Under the pieces are notes generated by a model, which was not told where the DNA came from, did not search any database, and worked only from the letters and a program-made list of their open reading frames with translations. The position numbers were made by a program, and so were the translations under genes. Positions 46,048-58,011 of a stretch of DNA of 64,000 nucleotides are shown piece by piece (within the stretch, counting starts at the first letter, position 1; every line of letters starts with the position of its first letter). Source of the stretch: Whitmania pigra. Its lineage: Eukaryota > Annelida > Clitellata > Hirudinida > Haemopidae. The stretch covers positions 307,001-371,000 of the forward strand of contig JAJTWR010000450.1 in NCBI GenBank assembly GCA_021613335.1, given 5' to 3'.

Positions 46048-46099
<52 letters not shown>

Positions 46100-49000
46100 C
46101 GACGACGACGACAACGACAACAACTAATATTTCCACAACAAACCGTTTTCTTTAATTTGGAAATCTCTTCTCGATCCTTTCCGTGAGACTTTTGTTCTTC
46201 ATCGAACAATTTTTTAATCTCCGAGATCGTTTTCTGCGAGTCATCGATCAGTTTTTCGTTTTCCCGTTGTAGACTCTTAATTTGTTCCTGATACCAAAGC
46301 ATATCGGCGTCTCCAGTTTGAGATTTCCTCTTCAAATTGTTTCCATTCTCATCTATCGCGTGGTCCTCCCCATCGCCTGGCGAGCGCTGGTTTGGACTGG
46401 ATTTTGAGTTGGTCTTCTGGAAAAGAAAATTATCTAAATACTAAATACTAAAGGTACTAAATAAATGTATTAAATGTACTAAATTTAGTAAGTGTTTCTT
46501 AAATGTACTAAGTATACTAAATGAGGTCTAGCGGCGTGTCCTTTGTGGTGAGTCATTTGAAGTACTTTTACGTATTAGCTAGAGATTTTTTTGTGCCTAC
46601 GTTATGAAGAGAAAGGTCATGGATAGGTTAGTGCTTATCCATCCATGTTGTCTGATTTTAAGTCAATGTTTTCTCAAGGTGCCTTTCAAAGTTTGGAGCT
46701 AAAGAAAAGTCACAAATGTTATTCGAAGTGAAATTTCATCTCATTTATGCAATAAGATTAATTGAACCAGGATGCAGGATATTCTCAGTGTTCGTTTAAA
46801 ACATTTTTTAAAATTAAAAATTCGTTGTTATTAAATGATGGGAGATTATTAACATATTTGTATAGCTATTTAAATTAATTAAGAATATTTATCTTTTAAT
46901 TATACCGAATATGCGCATTAGGAAAATCGATTAATAATAAAGCAATAATAATAATAGTAGTCACATTTAGTACAATAAAGATGAAAAGGAAATCGAAAAC
47001 CTCACCTTGAATTCCCTCAGTTCACTTTCGAGTTTCGCTTGTGTCTCTTCGGATTTTTTGAGTTTTTTGTTCAACTTTTCGTTCGCTTTTTCTTTGTCGT
47101 CGAGTTCCTTGCGAAGTTTTATCAACAATTCCAACTCGTTGCCTGGAGAGGGCGCCATTTTGAATATTTAATTACAAGCTAATTTTATGTTGAAAGTATA
47201 TATTAAATTATAAATTAAAGATGTATAAATGCATTAATTAAAAATTAATAATTAAAACATATTAAAAATTAATGAAAATTTGAATCCGATTCATTTGTTA
47301 TATTTTTTTAGACAGCATTTTTAATGGCGAACCTTTATTTTCGTCCATGAAAACCTCAGAACGTCTTCTCTTCTCAGTTTCCTTGTAAAGTTTCTTTTCA
47401 TATTTCTCCTTCCAGCTTTGTGCTTCTTCTTTTGCTTCGTTCTTCTCGGCCTCGTCCTTGTCTCTCTTGGCAACTGCCTTCCTGTACTTCCTGTCGAGGG
47501 ATTCAATTTTCTTCTCCAGGTCCTTGATCTTATTGTCAGAGTCAGCTATCTGAGCTTCCAATTTTTCCCTTTCCGCCTGAAACTGCTTGTGGAGGGCTTC
47601 TTCCTTTGACTTGAAGTCATTTTCCGGTTTCGCTTGACTGACGGATTTTTCCAGCTGTGATTTTTCTTTGAACAACTTGTTGACCTCTAGTGAAAGTTCG
47701 TCTCGTTCGTTTGCGATGACCTCTTGATCTTTGATCAGTTTCTCTTTCTCTTTTAAAAGTTTCAGCTTTTCATCCATCAATGATTCGTTGAGAGCCGACA
47801 TCTCCCTGTTGATTTTGGTGGCAATGTCGCAGCCCATGTTGGCCTCTTGTTCTATGTTGCCTTTCTCTTCTGCCCATTCTGCCTCTTTCTGCCTTAATTT
47901 ACCCTCGAGCTGAAATTAATAATTTAGAATATTTAATTGTAAATTTAATTCACATTCATTCAAAACATTTAACTTTAATTGATTTGAATTTATTCGAAAT
48001 ATTTGAATTTAATTAATTCATATTTATTCAGCTGGGAGTTTTAGATTAAGAAGTTGATGGTAATTGATGATAAAAATATTATTTCCTTTAAAAATTACTT
48101 CTTCGATTTTTTTTCGCGAATCTGAATCTGAATCTGAATCTACTACCGTCTCCGTGTTTGTTGTGACGTCCTTCGCAAAATAAATTCAATTTTTTATCAT
48201 ATTTAACTTTTGATTATATATCAAAATATAAATATAAATTCAAGTTTTTAATAGACTTTTCAAAATTAAATTTATTTAATAAACCAATTGCTAAATAAAA
48301 AAATATCTAAATTTTTAAATTGAATTTTTTAAAAGTGAATTTGTGACCTAAAAATGTATTTTTTAATATAAATAATATTTTAATTTTAAATAATAAAAAT
48401 AAAACCTTCGGTGTAATTCTGTTCGTTTCGACTTGTTTGTCTGTTTTGTGAACTTGTTCCGATAATTCTTTCAACTTTTCCTCGAGTAATTTCTTTGATT
48501 CTCTCAATGAATCCAATTCCTTGTTTCCGAACAAAAATATAAATCAAAATTTAAATAAATATTGAGATGTAATATTATTATTATTGTTGTTGTTGTTGTT
48601 GAAAATAAACATTGGCATATAATATTACTAATAAAAATTAAAATAAACTTTGAAATGTAAATATTATTGACGGAAATAAATATTGAGGTAAATTAATGTC
48701 GATAAACAAATGTAAAAAAACACTAAAATGTAAATATTAAATATAATTATTATAATTAAACTTTGAAAAACTTATTCACTTGAGTTGATGCTTCAAGGGT
48801 TTTTATGAGTTTTTGGTTCTCCTCAATAATTTTTATCTTTGTTGACAACTGAGCAGGAATAATAAATAATACTTGTATTAATATTATTACCGATTAATAT
48901 AACTTATTTAATACGATTATAATATACTAATTAATGAAAAGTAATAAGTAATGTAATTTGCAAGTTTATTTTTATTTTATTTAAATATATTTATTATTTC

Positions 49001-50314
49001 GATCTTATTATTAATACCATAATATATACACCTCTTGATTTGATTGATCTTGCTCCTTCAGTAATTCTTCCACTTTCGCTTTGCATTCAATCAAATCTGT
49101 TTCTAATTTTGTTTTAATCTCAGTTTCCTAAAAAAAAATAAAAATATAACAAATTTTACTCGATTAAGAAAAAATGTTGGTTATTAAAACATTTTGATTC
49201 ATGATAAATTTGATTAATTACATACATTAAATACATTTTGGTTAAGACTGCATTTTTGATTATTATTACGTTTAGCTTAAAAATACATTTTCTACTATGA
49301 AACTCTGAAAAAGTTGATTTTCACCTTATTTTTATCTTCTTCGTCTAAAGTCACGAGAACAGAGACATCTGTGAACAATTAAGAAACATTCGAACATTTA
49401 CAACTGAAACTGTTCGATGAAAACCAATAACATTTCAGGACCTCATTATTATAAATATTATTATTATTATTATTTCAATCCATGTGACCTCATTATTATA
49501 AATATTATTATTATTATTTCAATCCATGTGACCTCATTATTATAATTATTACTATTATTTCAATCCATCTGACCTCATTATCGATGATAACCAATCACAT
49601 TACCTGACGTTGTCGGCTTTGAAGCTGCGTCCGCCAGCAAGTGGTTGAATTTTTCCTGGAGTTGTGAGAATTCCTTTTTGGTCGTCTCCAGTTGAGTTCG
49701 AAGCTCCTGCTCTTTGTCAGAAGTGTCGGGAATGTCGGGGAACCTCGAAAGAAATTCTCGGGCTGATCTCGGTTCTCCGATGGGTGTTGAACACCTCAGT
49801 CCGTCTCTTTGCTCCAGTTTGCCCCTCAGGTACTTGATGGCAACCAGTAGGCTATCGTTCTCCTTCTGAACGTTGTCCAGTTGCTTTTTTAATTCCTTTA
49901 TTTCCTGTTCGGCAAACTCCAGCTGACCGGAAAGTTCGCTTTCTTTGTCTCCGATTTCTCCGTCCTCGACGTTGTTCGACAGTCTCGGATCAGTCCTGGA
50001 AAACCTGGAAGTCCTGGCGGTGCTGAGTTTCCGTAGCTGGAGGTTCAGTCCTTCGCAATCTCCTTCCATGTCGGTCAGCTTCTTGCGCATGGTGGAACAT
50101 TCCTTCTCGGCAAACCTCAGCTGCTCTTTGAGGTCGTTTTCTCTCTCGAGGCTGTCCTTCAGGTCCCTGGTAAGCTGGTTGATTATCGGATTGTCGGCGG
50201 AGATGCTGCTGCGACTGGATGGCTGGAAGATGTGAGAAGTGTGAAGATGTTTGTGGAAGTATATAATTGCATATAATACATAATATGTTATATATAATAA
50301 TAATAATAATAATA

Positions 50315-50375
<61 letters not shown>

Positions 50376-53278
50376 TATAATACACCAAAAAGGATAAAAT
50401 ATGATTCACTTTGGATGCTGGAATCAGTTCCCGGTTTTCGTATTTCAGCTGCTCTCGAAGTTTGCTTATCTGCGCCAGAGAATGAATATTTATTAGTTTG
50501 TAAATGAATGTCATTAATTATTAATAGAATGAATATTTATTAGTTTGTAAATGAATGTCATTAATTATTAATAGAACACAAATATTTATTAGTTTGTGAA
50601 TAAACGCTATTAATTATCAAAAGAGATTTTAAAACTATGTTGGTCATCCTTTCAGTTGGATTATCGGTTTTAAAAAATCTTATTCAATGAAATGTAAAGT
50701 CAGTAATGATAAAAATAATAATAATAATGATGACAATAATGATTTTTAAAGTCGGTAATGATAATAATAATAATGATGATGATAATAATTTTTTTTTATT
50801 AAACAGTTTCCCCAGGGTCATCTATGACCTCTTACGCAAATCTCTGCAATGGCCGCGTGTGTTGGCGAAAACAGTGGCTAAATGTTAGTGATGTTAATTG
50901 ATCACTTAATTAGGAAGTGATTACTGAGCTCAATGAGTGAAAGTTGTTTTGACAAATAAATAAATAAATAAATAAAAATTAACGATAATAATGACTAAAC
51001 TAATCATTTCACTAACCTCGTGTCTCATGTTGTCAACCTCATTTTGAAGACACAGTCGTTTACTGTCAGCCTCGTTCAGAGAATTCTTCGTCCTGTCCAA
51101 ATCCTCGAAGGCTCTTCGTCTCTTCTCTTCTGTTTTCCCCAGTTCATCTTGGATTCTCTGGTGGGCTTCCTTCGCGGATCTCAGTTCTTCTTCCAGCTTC
51201 CTCAATCTCCTCTTATCGTCTGAACTTTGAATGCAACTCTCGAAGTGTCGCAACTTTTCTTCGTAGACGATTCGATCGTTTTCCAACTGTTCGTTGTGCC
51301 TTTCCGCTTTTCTGAGTTTGAACTGAAGTATTCGGTAATTCTTGGCTGCCGCTTCGAGTTCCTTCTGAAGTTCTCTGAACTCTAGGGTCTCCTCATCTCT
51401 GAACTGATCGTGGAGTTCTGCCTTCTCGAGGTAAGCGTCCTTCACCTCCTGCCTCAGTTCTTCATTCTCTCCGACGAGGTCGATTAAACGATTTTCGTAG
51501 TCGTCGAGTTTTCGCCTCAATTCGTAGATTTCTTTTTCTTCCGCTGCCAGAGAGGAACGTTCGCTTTCCGGCAGTTGAAGTCTCTCGAGAAGTCTGTTCT
51601 TCTCAGATGTGAGTCTTTGAACTTGGGAATCGAGGTCGAAAATGGTGGCGTTGTAGTGTTCCTTCATTCGTTCGTAATCATTCTTCTTGTTCGTCAACAG
51701 GTCTATGATGGCTGTTTTTTCTCTCTCCATCTTCTGAAACTGCTCCTCCAGTGATGAATTTCTTTCCCTGAGACTCTCCATGAGCAGTTTCTGGCCTTCC
51801 ATCATGGCCTCTGATCTCAAGAAGTCGTAGGACATGTCGGTGTCGTCGCAGTATTTGCGCAGGGTTCGCTGAGAATTTCTCAGAGTCGAAAAATTAGACT
51901 CTTTGTTTCCGATCGGATCGTTTGCAAGATAAGAAATGTACCTCCTGTCCTCGATAAGGTTATCGTCAGTTACGTCGGCGATTACTTGCGGATCGAGTTG
52001 TATGGTCTTGTTGGCGACAGAAACCTTCAGCGTGGAACTAAACGCGGGAGTGTGGTGGTTCGTGTGGTTGTCGGTGTTCACTGAGATTAGTGTCGATTCG
52101 CGGTTCTGAAAGTTGTCGTCTGATTCGCGGTGCTCGATTCTCGATCCATCGTAGTAAAACTCCACCGGAGACGGACGATCTTTTCCAGGCTCGAACGACG
52201 CTCGATTATCGCACTTTACCGGCAGGTCATTAGAATTTTCAGGTGTTAGGCTGTTAGTTTTTTGCGTCAAAGAAAACTTTTCCTCATCGATTTTCTTATT
52301 ATTGTTATCATCGTTTTTATTATTATTATTATTGATTTTGTTGTTATTATTTCTATTAACATCTTGATTAACGGAGTCGAGAGAATTTAAGGTACGATTT
52401 GGAAGAGAGTTGTTTATTTGAGAACCAGCTCCTAGAAACTTTGCCCGCGAGCCTATCGCATCATCTAGTTCTGCACAACAGCGCATCTCAACGTGTTCGC
52501 TGAATCTTGTAGCTTCATGCTCACTGTTCGATGTAGGCGTAGTGGATTGCAGATTGTGGAGTGCAGTCGGCTGCTGGGAAAACGTCTGCTTCGCTTTTTC
52601 CAGGCCACCCTCGAAGAAGACATCATCGTTTTTCTTCTTTCCAATGCCTTCGCTTTTATGTCCAACTTCCCCGTCGCCAGTTTTATAGTCACCTTTGAGA
52701 TTGGTCGATGGTTCTTTTGCTAGGTCCGTAGGTGCTGGCTTCGAATCCTGCTGTTTCGTCGCTAAAACTTCGTCCGAGATTTCATCTTTTTTGTGAAGAG
52801 GTGCCAACTCGGCCTGTTCATCGAGATTCTCTGCTTTGCAAACTCCTTTGTTTACCTCCTCCTCCTCTTTCATTTCCACGCTTCTGTTTCCAACAAATGG
52901 TGTGGCTGGTCTCATGGTGCAACCATCACGATTTCCCGGGAAGGCCTTATCCCCTAGACCTGGCGACACAGACCGCCTGGAGTAACCCCCAAACGAGTGA
53001 TCATCTTTTCCGTTGTAACTGACGTTTTCCAGGCTCATGCTGTGGCGGAGTTTCGGGTTTGCAGAGGCTGCCAAACATTTCCTGATAATGTCCCTTTGAT
53101 TGGGGTCTTGGTTTGGATCCGTAGAATCGGTGGTTTTGTCCCATGGGGGCCCTGTGGATGAACTGTGCTCTTCTCGGGTTTTGAAACAGTTTTTGCACAA
53201 AACTTTCCTCCACGCCTGGGGTTCAAAGCGGTCGCATATCTTTTTCTTTTGGTTTCCAGGTGGCACTTTTGACGACAT
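43623..53278 (-). CDS. Large coiled-coil protein with N-terminal MPRIP-like Cys/His motif, 17 exons, about 1706 aa
   Basis: Probable cytoskeletal or scaffold protein. Exons: 53278-51017, 50469-50410, 50222-49604, 49368-49325, 49127-49032, 48848-48780, 48519-48406, 48170-48099, 47909-47333, 47142-47006, 46416-46144, 45834-45679, 45380-45054, 44570-44433, 44152-44072, 43844-43805, 43678-43623. All phases close to 1707 codons. The N-terminus has C15-x12-C28-x2-C31-x6-H38 with F18 and W23 between, like the C-F-P-C--CF---EH motif that begins myosin phosphatase Rho-interacting protein and Drosophila outspread. No PH domain follows, unlike those proteins. Residues 40-480 are low complexity with an Asn/Asp-rich repeat. 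From about 500 onward it is mostly heptad-rich coiled coil broken by Ser-rich linkers. The C-terminus is basic and Ser-rich (RFSRSFLPRP). One exon encodes a DSDSDSDS repeat. I cannot assign a specific orthologue. Confidence 0.85.
44578..44733. repeat. Tandem duplication of a 79-80-bp intronic segment
   Basis: ATATTTAGTGCAATTTTTTA and the following 60 bp occur twice back to back, nearly identical, in the intron just upstream (gene sense) of the exon at 44433-44570. Confidence 0.9.
46050..46116. repeat. (AAC)n/(GAC)n microsatellite in intron
   Basis: About 17 AAC units then GAC units, in the intron next to the exon at 46144-46416 of the coiled-coil gene. A run of Cys codons read across it on the minus strand is not a protein feature. 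Confidence 0.93.
49440..49575. repeat. Tandem repeat, 44-56-bp unit, three copies
   Basis: Units carry CCTCATTATTATAAATATTA and end TTTCAATCCATGTGA; copies differ in the number of ATT triplets. The third copy ends near the donor of the exon at 49604. Confidence 0.85.
50296..50381. repeat. (TAA)n microsatellite in intron
   Basis: TAA units in the intron between the exons at 50222 and 50410. Confidence 0.93.
50512..50610. repeat. Tandem repeat of a 47-bp unit
   Basis: ATTATTAATAGAATGAATAT followed by TTATTAGTTTGTAAATGAA recurs about three times in intron 1 of the coiled-coil gene. Confidence 0.85.
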
Positions 53279-55041
53279 CTCAACTGGTGCTGAGTTTGTG
53301 TTACTGAACGCGTTTTCCTCTGATTGTAGCTTATTTTTTATTATTCTTGGCTTGAATTTAATTACATCTAGCTGTAATTTATCACTCGTGAATATCAGAA
53401 AAAACGAATAATTTCACAAAATCCTCTGAAACAAAAAGACGATTGATTTTAAAAGTAGCACCAGACAACTTCAAAACACCTGACAACTCACCTGATTTTA
53501 AGACTCAGTTTTGTAAGGCCAATCAACCGATCAGAAAAATCACTCAAAGATCTCTTCAGTCAAAAAATCGTCAGTTGTTGAATGAAAACAAATCAAAAAA
53601 GAAAACAAATGTGGGAAATTCACGATTCTCAGAAACACCTTTTTGAACAGCGGAAGATTCCCAAGCGAAGCAGACGATAAAAACCAGCATAGACCAATGG
53701 AAAACACAAGCGAAATGAACTCTCGGCTGGAAGAACTGCATGGAAAAGCTTGGAAAATGGAGTCTTCATACTTATTATTGCTCTTTTTTGCATATTTTTT
53801 TGTGTTCAGAATAAGAAAGAAGATTCTCATATCGACTCTTCTCATTCTATGCTTCTGTTAAACGTTCATTAGGCCTACACTTGATGATTAGAGATCTTTT
53901 GATGTTTGCTGTTTCATTTTGTATCATTCTGTTTGTGTCTATGTTTGGCTGTTTGTTTGTCTGTTGCTTGGCGTTGCAGAGGAAGCCAATTATATTCATC
54001 CTCATCGTTGTCGTCATCTTCGTCAGTTGCATTAAAAACTGATTTTAAAAGCTTTTTTGGTGACGTCAGGTAACGTATCTAATATTTTTTTTAGAATTTT
54101 GATAAATCATTTTTTTTTAGAATTAAATAAATAAATAAATAAATTTAAACGATTATTTAAGAACTTATTTCATGAATTATAAATGAATAATCTTAAAAAC
54201 AATCAACGGCGTTTAAATGTGTCTCCAAATAGCAGCGATTAAAAATATGACATTAAGCGGATGGCGCATCATCTGATTGGATTGCATTAATAAAATGATA
54301 AATAAATTCTTGTCTCATCATGAGATGGTGATGGTGATGATGATCATCATGACTTAAGAGGCTCTTCAAATGGAAAGGATACGGAAATTAAAAACACTCT
54401 CTGTTCACAACCAACCAATAAATAAATAAATAAATAATTATTTAATCAAATAAAAATAATAAAATATAAATAACATTCATGATATTATTGGATTGGTGGG
54501 TAAGAGGATGGATGGATGGATGGATGGATGGATGGATGGATGGATGGATGGATGGATGGATGGATGGATGGATGGAAGGATGGATGGAAGGATGAATGGA
54601 CGGATTGGTAGAAGGTGAATGGATGGAAGAATAAATAAACGAGTTAACACATATTTACAAATAAACAAGTAAACAAGATTAGTGAATTGCAGGGTAAATA
54701 CACGGACGAAAAGATGGATGGATGGGCGGACGGATGGATGAGCGTTTTAGGTTGATGAAAAATTAAGGAAATGTGGACAGGAAATATGTCTCCATGTTGA
54801 AGTTCTTCCATCACCTTCGAGTGGTTTCTGCACCTCAGAAATCCACCACCTCCATTATAAAACCGTGACCGTTGGCAGAGGCAGAAAATCGTCATAATAG
54901 TTTTTAATAATAAATTACTCGTAATAATAATAAATTTAGTAATAACAATAATAATAGTTAATAATAGTATTAATTACAACAACATCAATAATAATAAGAA
55001 CATTACAATTTAAATAATAATTTATAATTTATATTTTAAAG
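53279..55041. other. Divergent intergenic region
   Basis: Upstream of both the coiled-coil gene (-) and the Ig gene (+). A 54-codon plus-strand frame at 53698-53862 (ATG at 53698) encodes an acidic start then a hydrophobic segment (YLLLLFFAYFFVF) and basic residues; it is listed as a finding, not as a gene. A (GGAT)n array lies at 54508-54590. Confidence 0.5.
54508..54590. repeat. (GGAT)n microsatellite
   Basis: About 20 GGAT units with GGAA interruptions at the end; degenerate units continue to about 54740. Confidence 0.95.
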
Positions 55042-56455
55042 ATGGCGATAATAAAGACATTACTGATGACGATGGTCGTACTTTCTGCAGTGGTTTCTAG
55101 GTGCGAAGCTGTCATGCTTGAGCAGGTTCAAATCCAGGAAGGAACTGAGGTCAAACTCCATTGCACTCACTACGGCATTCCAGCCAATCAGATCTTCTGG
55201 TTGTTTAAGACGAAGGCAAAAATAAGGGTATGTCGATCAATGTTATCATTAATATTTGTATTATTGTTTTTTATAATAAATAATTTTATTTAAGGGATTT
55301 TATGTCTATTGTGTAAGTTTTACTTAACGTAGTTTTTATAATTTAATTTATTTATAATTATTCGATAAATTTATTTATTTATTAACCATTTTAATTAAAT
55401 TGTACAATACTTTTACATTATGAACATTAACAGTTTATTTAATTAGAAATACTAAATATTATTAAATTACTAATATTCATTACATCGTAACACTTTTACA
55501 ACATAATAATTTATTTAGCATCACAATCAAGCCACCCACTGGCCCATCAATTTACTCACAAACATAAACAAACCACCCACTCATCCATCCTACCCATCCT
55601 ACCCACCCAAAAAGCAGAAACTCAAAGCATACGATCCTGACCACGAAACTGACCTCAAGTTCTTCGACGGTTTGAACGAAGGTCATTTAAAGTTCAGAAG
55701 GACTGACCACATCCTCACCATACCCTGCATGACCAGGTCATATGAGGGGCTGATCAGCTGTTCCCAGAAATCTCCCCGCGACCTTGATGAACTCCTCATG
55801 ACGTATAACTTGAGTACAGGTTGGTTAGATGCTGTTGTTTGCTTTTTTGAATGTTAAGTTGGCGCTAGATAAGTTTGTAAGGTGTCGAGGATTGAAGTGA
55901 ATATTAATTTTTAATCAGAATATATATACGTCGTATACTATTGAAATTAAAGTCGATTTGTTAATATTTAAATATATTACGTTACTAATTAATGCTAACT
56001 AATATTATTAATACATTCAAATTTATGTTATGAACATCTTTAATTTGTATTATAAGTGCATTAATTTATATTATAAATACATCTAACTGATATTACGTAT
56101 ATATTTCATTTATGCACTTATTATATCATAAATACATATAATTGATATTACAAATATATTTAATTTATGCAATTCTGAGAACACAAAGTCAAGTATGACC
56201 TGTCTACGAAAAGATTGTGCGACAACGATGTTCTCGTCAATTCAAAACGTGAGCAATTGTCATAATTTGAAAGTTTATAAATATTAAGATTTTAATATTT
56301 AAATTTTGAAATATTCTATAAACTATCATAATAAAATATCATAACTTGAAATCTATTAAATGTAAATTGATTACATGATACAAAGTTAAAATTCACATTT
56401 TAGCATTTCTGCCGATAATAATAATAATGATGATGATAATAATAATATTAAAATA

Positions 56456-56486
<31 letters not shown>

Positions 56487-56505
56487 TAATAATAATAATA
56501 AAATA

Positions 56506-56536
<31 letters not shown>

Positions 56537-57205
56537 TAAATAATAATAATAATAATAATATAAATAATAATAATAATAATAAAATAATAATAATAATAAT
56601 AACAACCAAATAACGACACATACAAACAGCTGCCATCCACATGCACACACTGAGCATCATCGACCACGAGGGTGATGGTGCCATCCTCCAATGCAGGGCC
56701 CATGGAAATCCCATGCCCCACATTGAGTGGTTTAACCCCAGAGGTCATAGGGTCAAGTTCAATCAGAAGGGTTACCAGGTGTTTTTATAAATCCTAACTC
56801 TCATGAAATTATATTTAATAGGTTAATTAGATAAACAAAATACTAAAAATAATTAAACTATTGGTTAATAATTTCTTATGATTATAATTATCAATGTTAA
56901 TTTTAATAACTTTATTTAAATAATGTTTAGATCTTCCCAAACGGGGACTTGTTCATAAGGAAGTTGAGTTGGGAGCGAGACAGAGGGAATTATCAGTGTG
57001 TTGCCACCAACAAGTATGGCAAGGATGGTGCCGAAGTTTTTGTGTACCCTGTGAGTTAACTGATAATAATTATTATTTTTATTACAATTATTCATTTATT
57101 AATGCACTGGTTATTAAATTTATTTAACTAATGTGTTTTATGACTATTAATCAGTAAAAATTTGAAACTCAGGCAGAGAAGAAAAGAAAGATGACCACAT
57201 TCTGA
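55042..57205 (+). CDS. Secreted two-Ig-domain protein, ImpL2-like, 6 exons, about 249 aa
   Basis: Likely secreted binding protein; Drosophila ImpL2 binds insulin-like peptides and C. elegans zig proteins are relatives. Exons 55042-55227, 55618-55819, 56189-56248, 56630-56778, 56931-57050, 57173-57205, phases closed. A signal peptide spans residues 1-23 (hydrophobic core MTMVVLSAV, ending CEA). Ig1: Cys41, Trp53, Cys110. Ig2: Cys171, Trp183, Cys222 in GNYQC. The segment PNGDLFI...W-----GNYQCVA-N-YGKD-AEVFVYP closely follows the ImpL2 C-terminal domain as I remember it, including the final FVYP. After CCT at 57050 a GTGAGT donor leads to a last exon encoding a short basic tail; if unspliced the frame ends two codons later, so both ends are possible. 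The exon 56189-56248 is short and less certain. An AATAAA is at 57462. Confidence 0.85.
56407..56604. repeat. (TAA)n microsatellite in Ig-gene intron
   Basis: About 200 bp of TAA units with AAATAA slips, ending 26 bp before the acceptor of the exon at 56630. Confidence 0.93.
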
Positions 57206-57935
57206 AGACTCATCGAGATTCGAACTCATGAAACTTAAAACTGCATTTATTTTGTTGTAGTTTTATATCGTAGTAATGTATTTCATTTCACTAGTTGTAA
57301 TAACAGTTGTTGATCAGTCGGTGATGAAGTAAATTGTAAATAATATTATACCTTACGATTCATACACTATTGTAAGTGATGTAATAATTTATGATTCAAA
57401 ATTGTCGTTTGCTGTTGTTCCGTTTAGCAGGCGTCATGCTTGAAATTGTGCGAAACTTTCAAATAAAATTATCTCAGCCAGTGTTCGCCATCTTCGTTGT
57501 TGTCCTCAGATTAGCAGCTTCTCGTTATCAATTTATTAGCTCTTATTAAAATCATATGCAGATTTTTAGACGAGCTTAAATGGACTATTCAAATTTGACA
57601 TTTTTCAACAAGAATGAAGTCCACATTGTGACGACTGAATGGTTTGAATGGGTCATTAATCGATAAATTGTTTTTGGGTTAAATGAATTATTTTTTTAAA
57701 TAACTAAATTAATCCAAATGAAATAAAGTTTAGTAACAAACTAAAATTTTGTTGAGTAAATTAATTTTCGATTCTTCAAATAATTTTCTTCTGTGAGTTC
57801 ATTGTCACCGTAACATGCTGAATTTTGAAAATCCGATTTTGAATCTTCCGACATCACTTGACCGAACGACTGTTAATTATAATTTATAATTTAATAACAA
57901 TAATAATAATAATAATAATAAAAATAATAGTAATG

Positions 57936-57991
<56 letters not shown>

Positions 57992-58011
57992 CATAATAAT
58001 AATAATGCAAC
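57206..58011. other. Convergent intergenic region
   Basis: Contains the Ig-gene polyadenylation signal (57462) and a (TAA)n tract at 57894-58008 that abuts the SLC5 stop codon. No gene seen. Confidence 0.55.
57894..58008. repeat. (TAA)n microsatellite
   Basis: About 115 bp, probably within the 3' UTR of the SLC5 gene. Confidence 0.93.

Noticed and set aside
46003..46143. Poly-Cys extension of the coiled-coil exon at 46144
   Set aside because: It is read-through into the intronic (AAC)n tract; a GT donor at 46143 ends the exon in the right phase.
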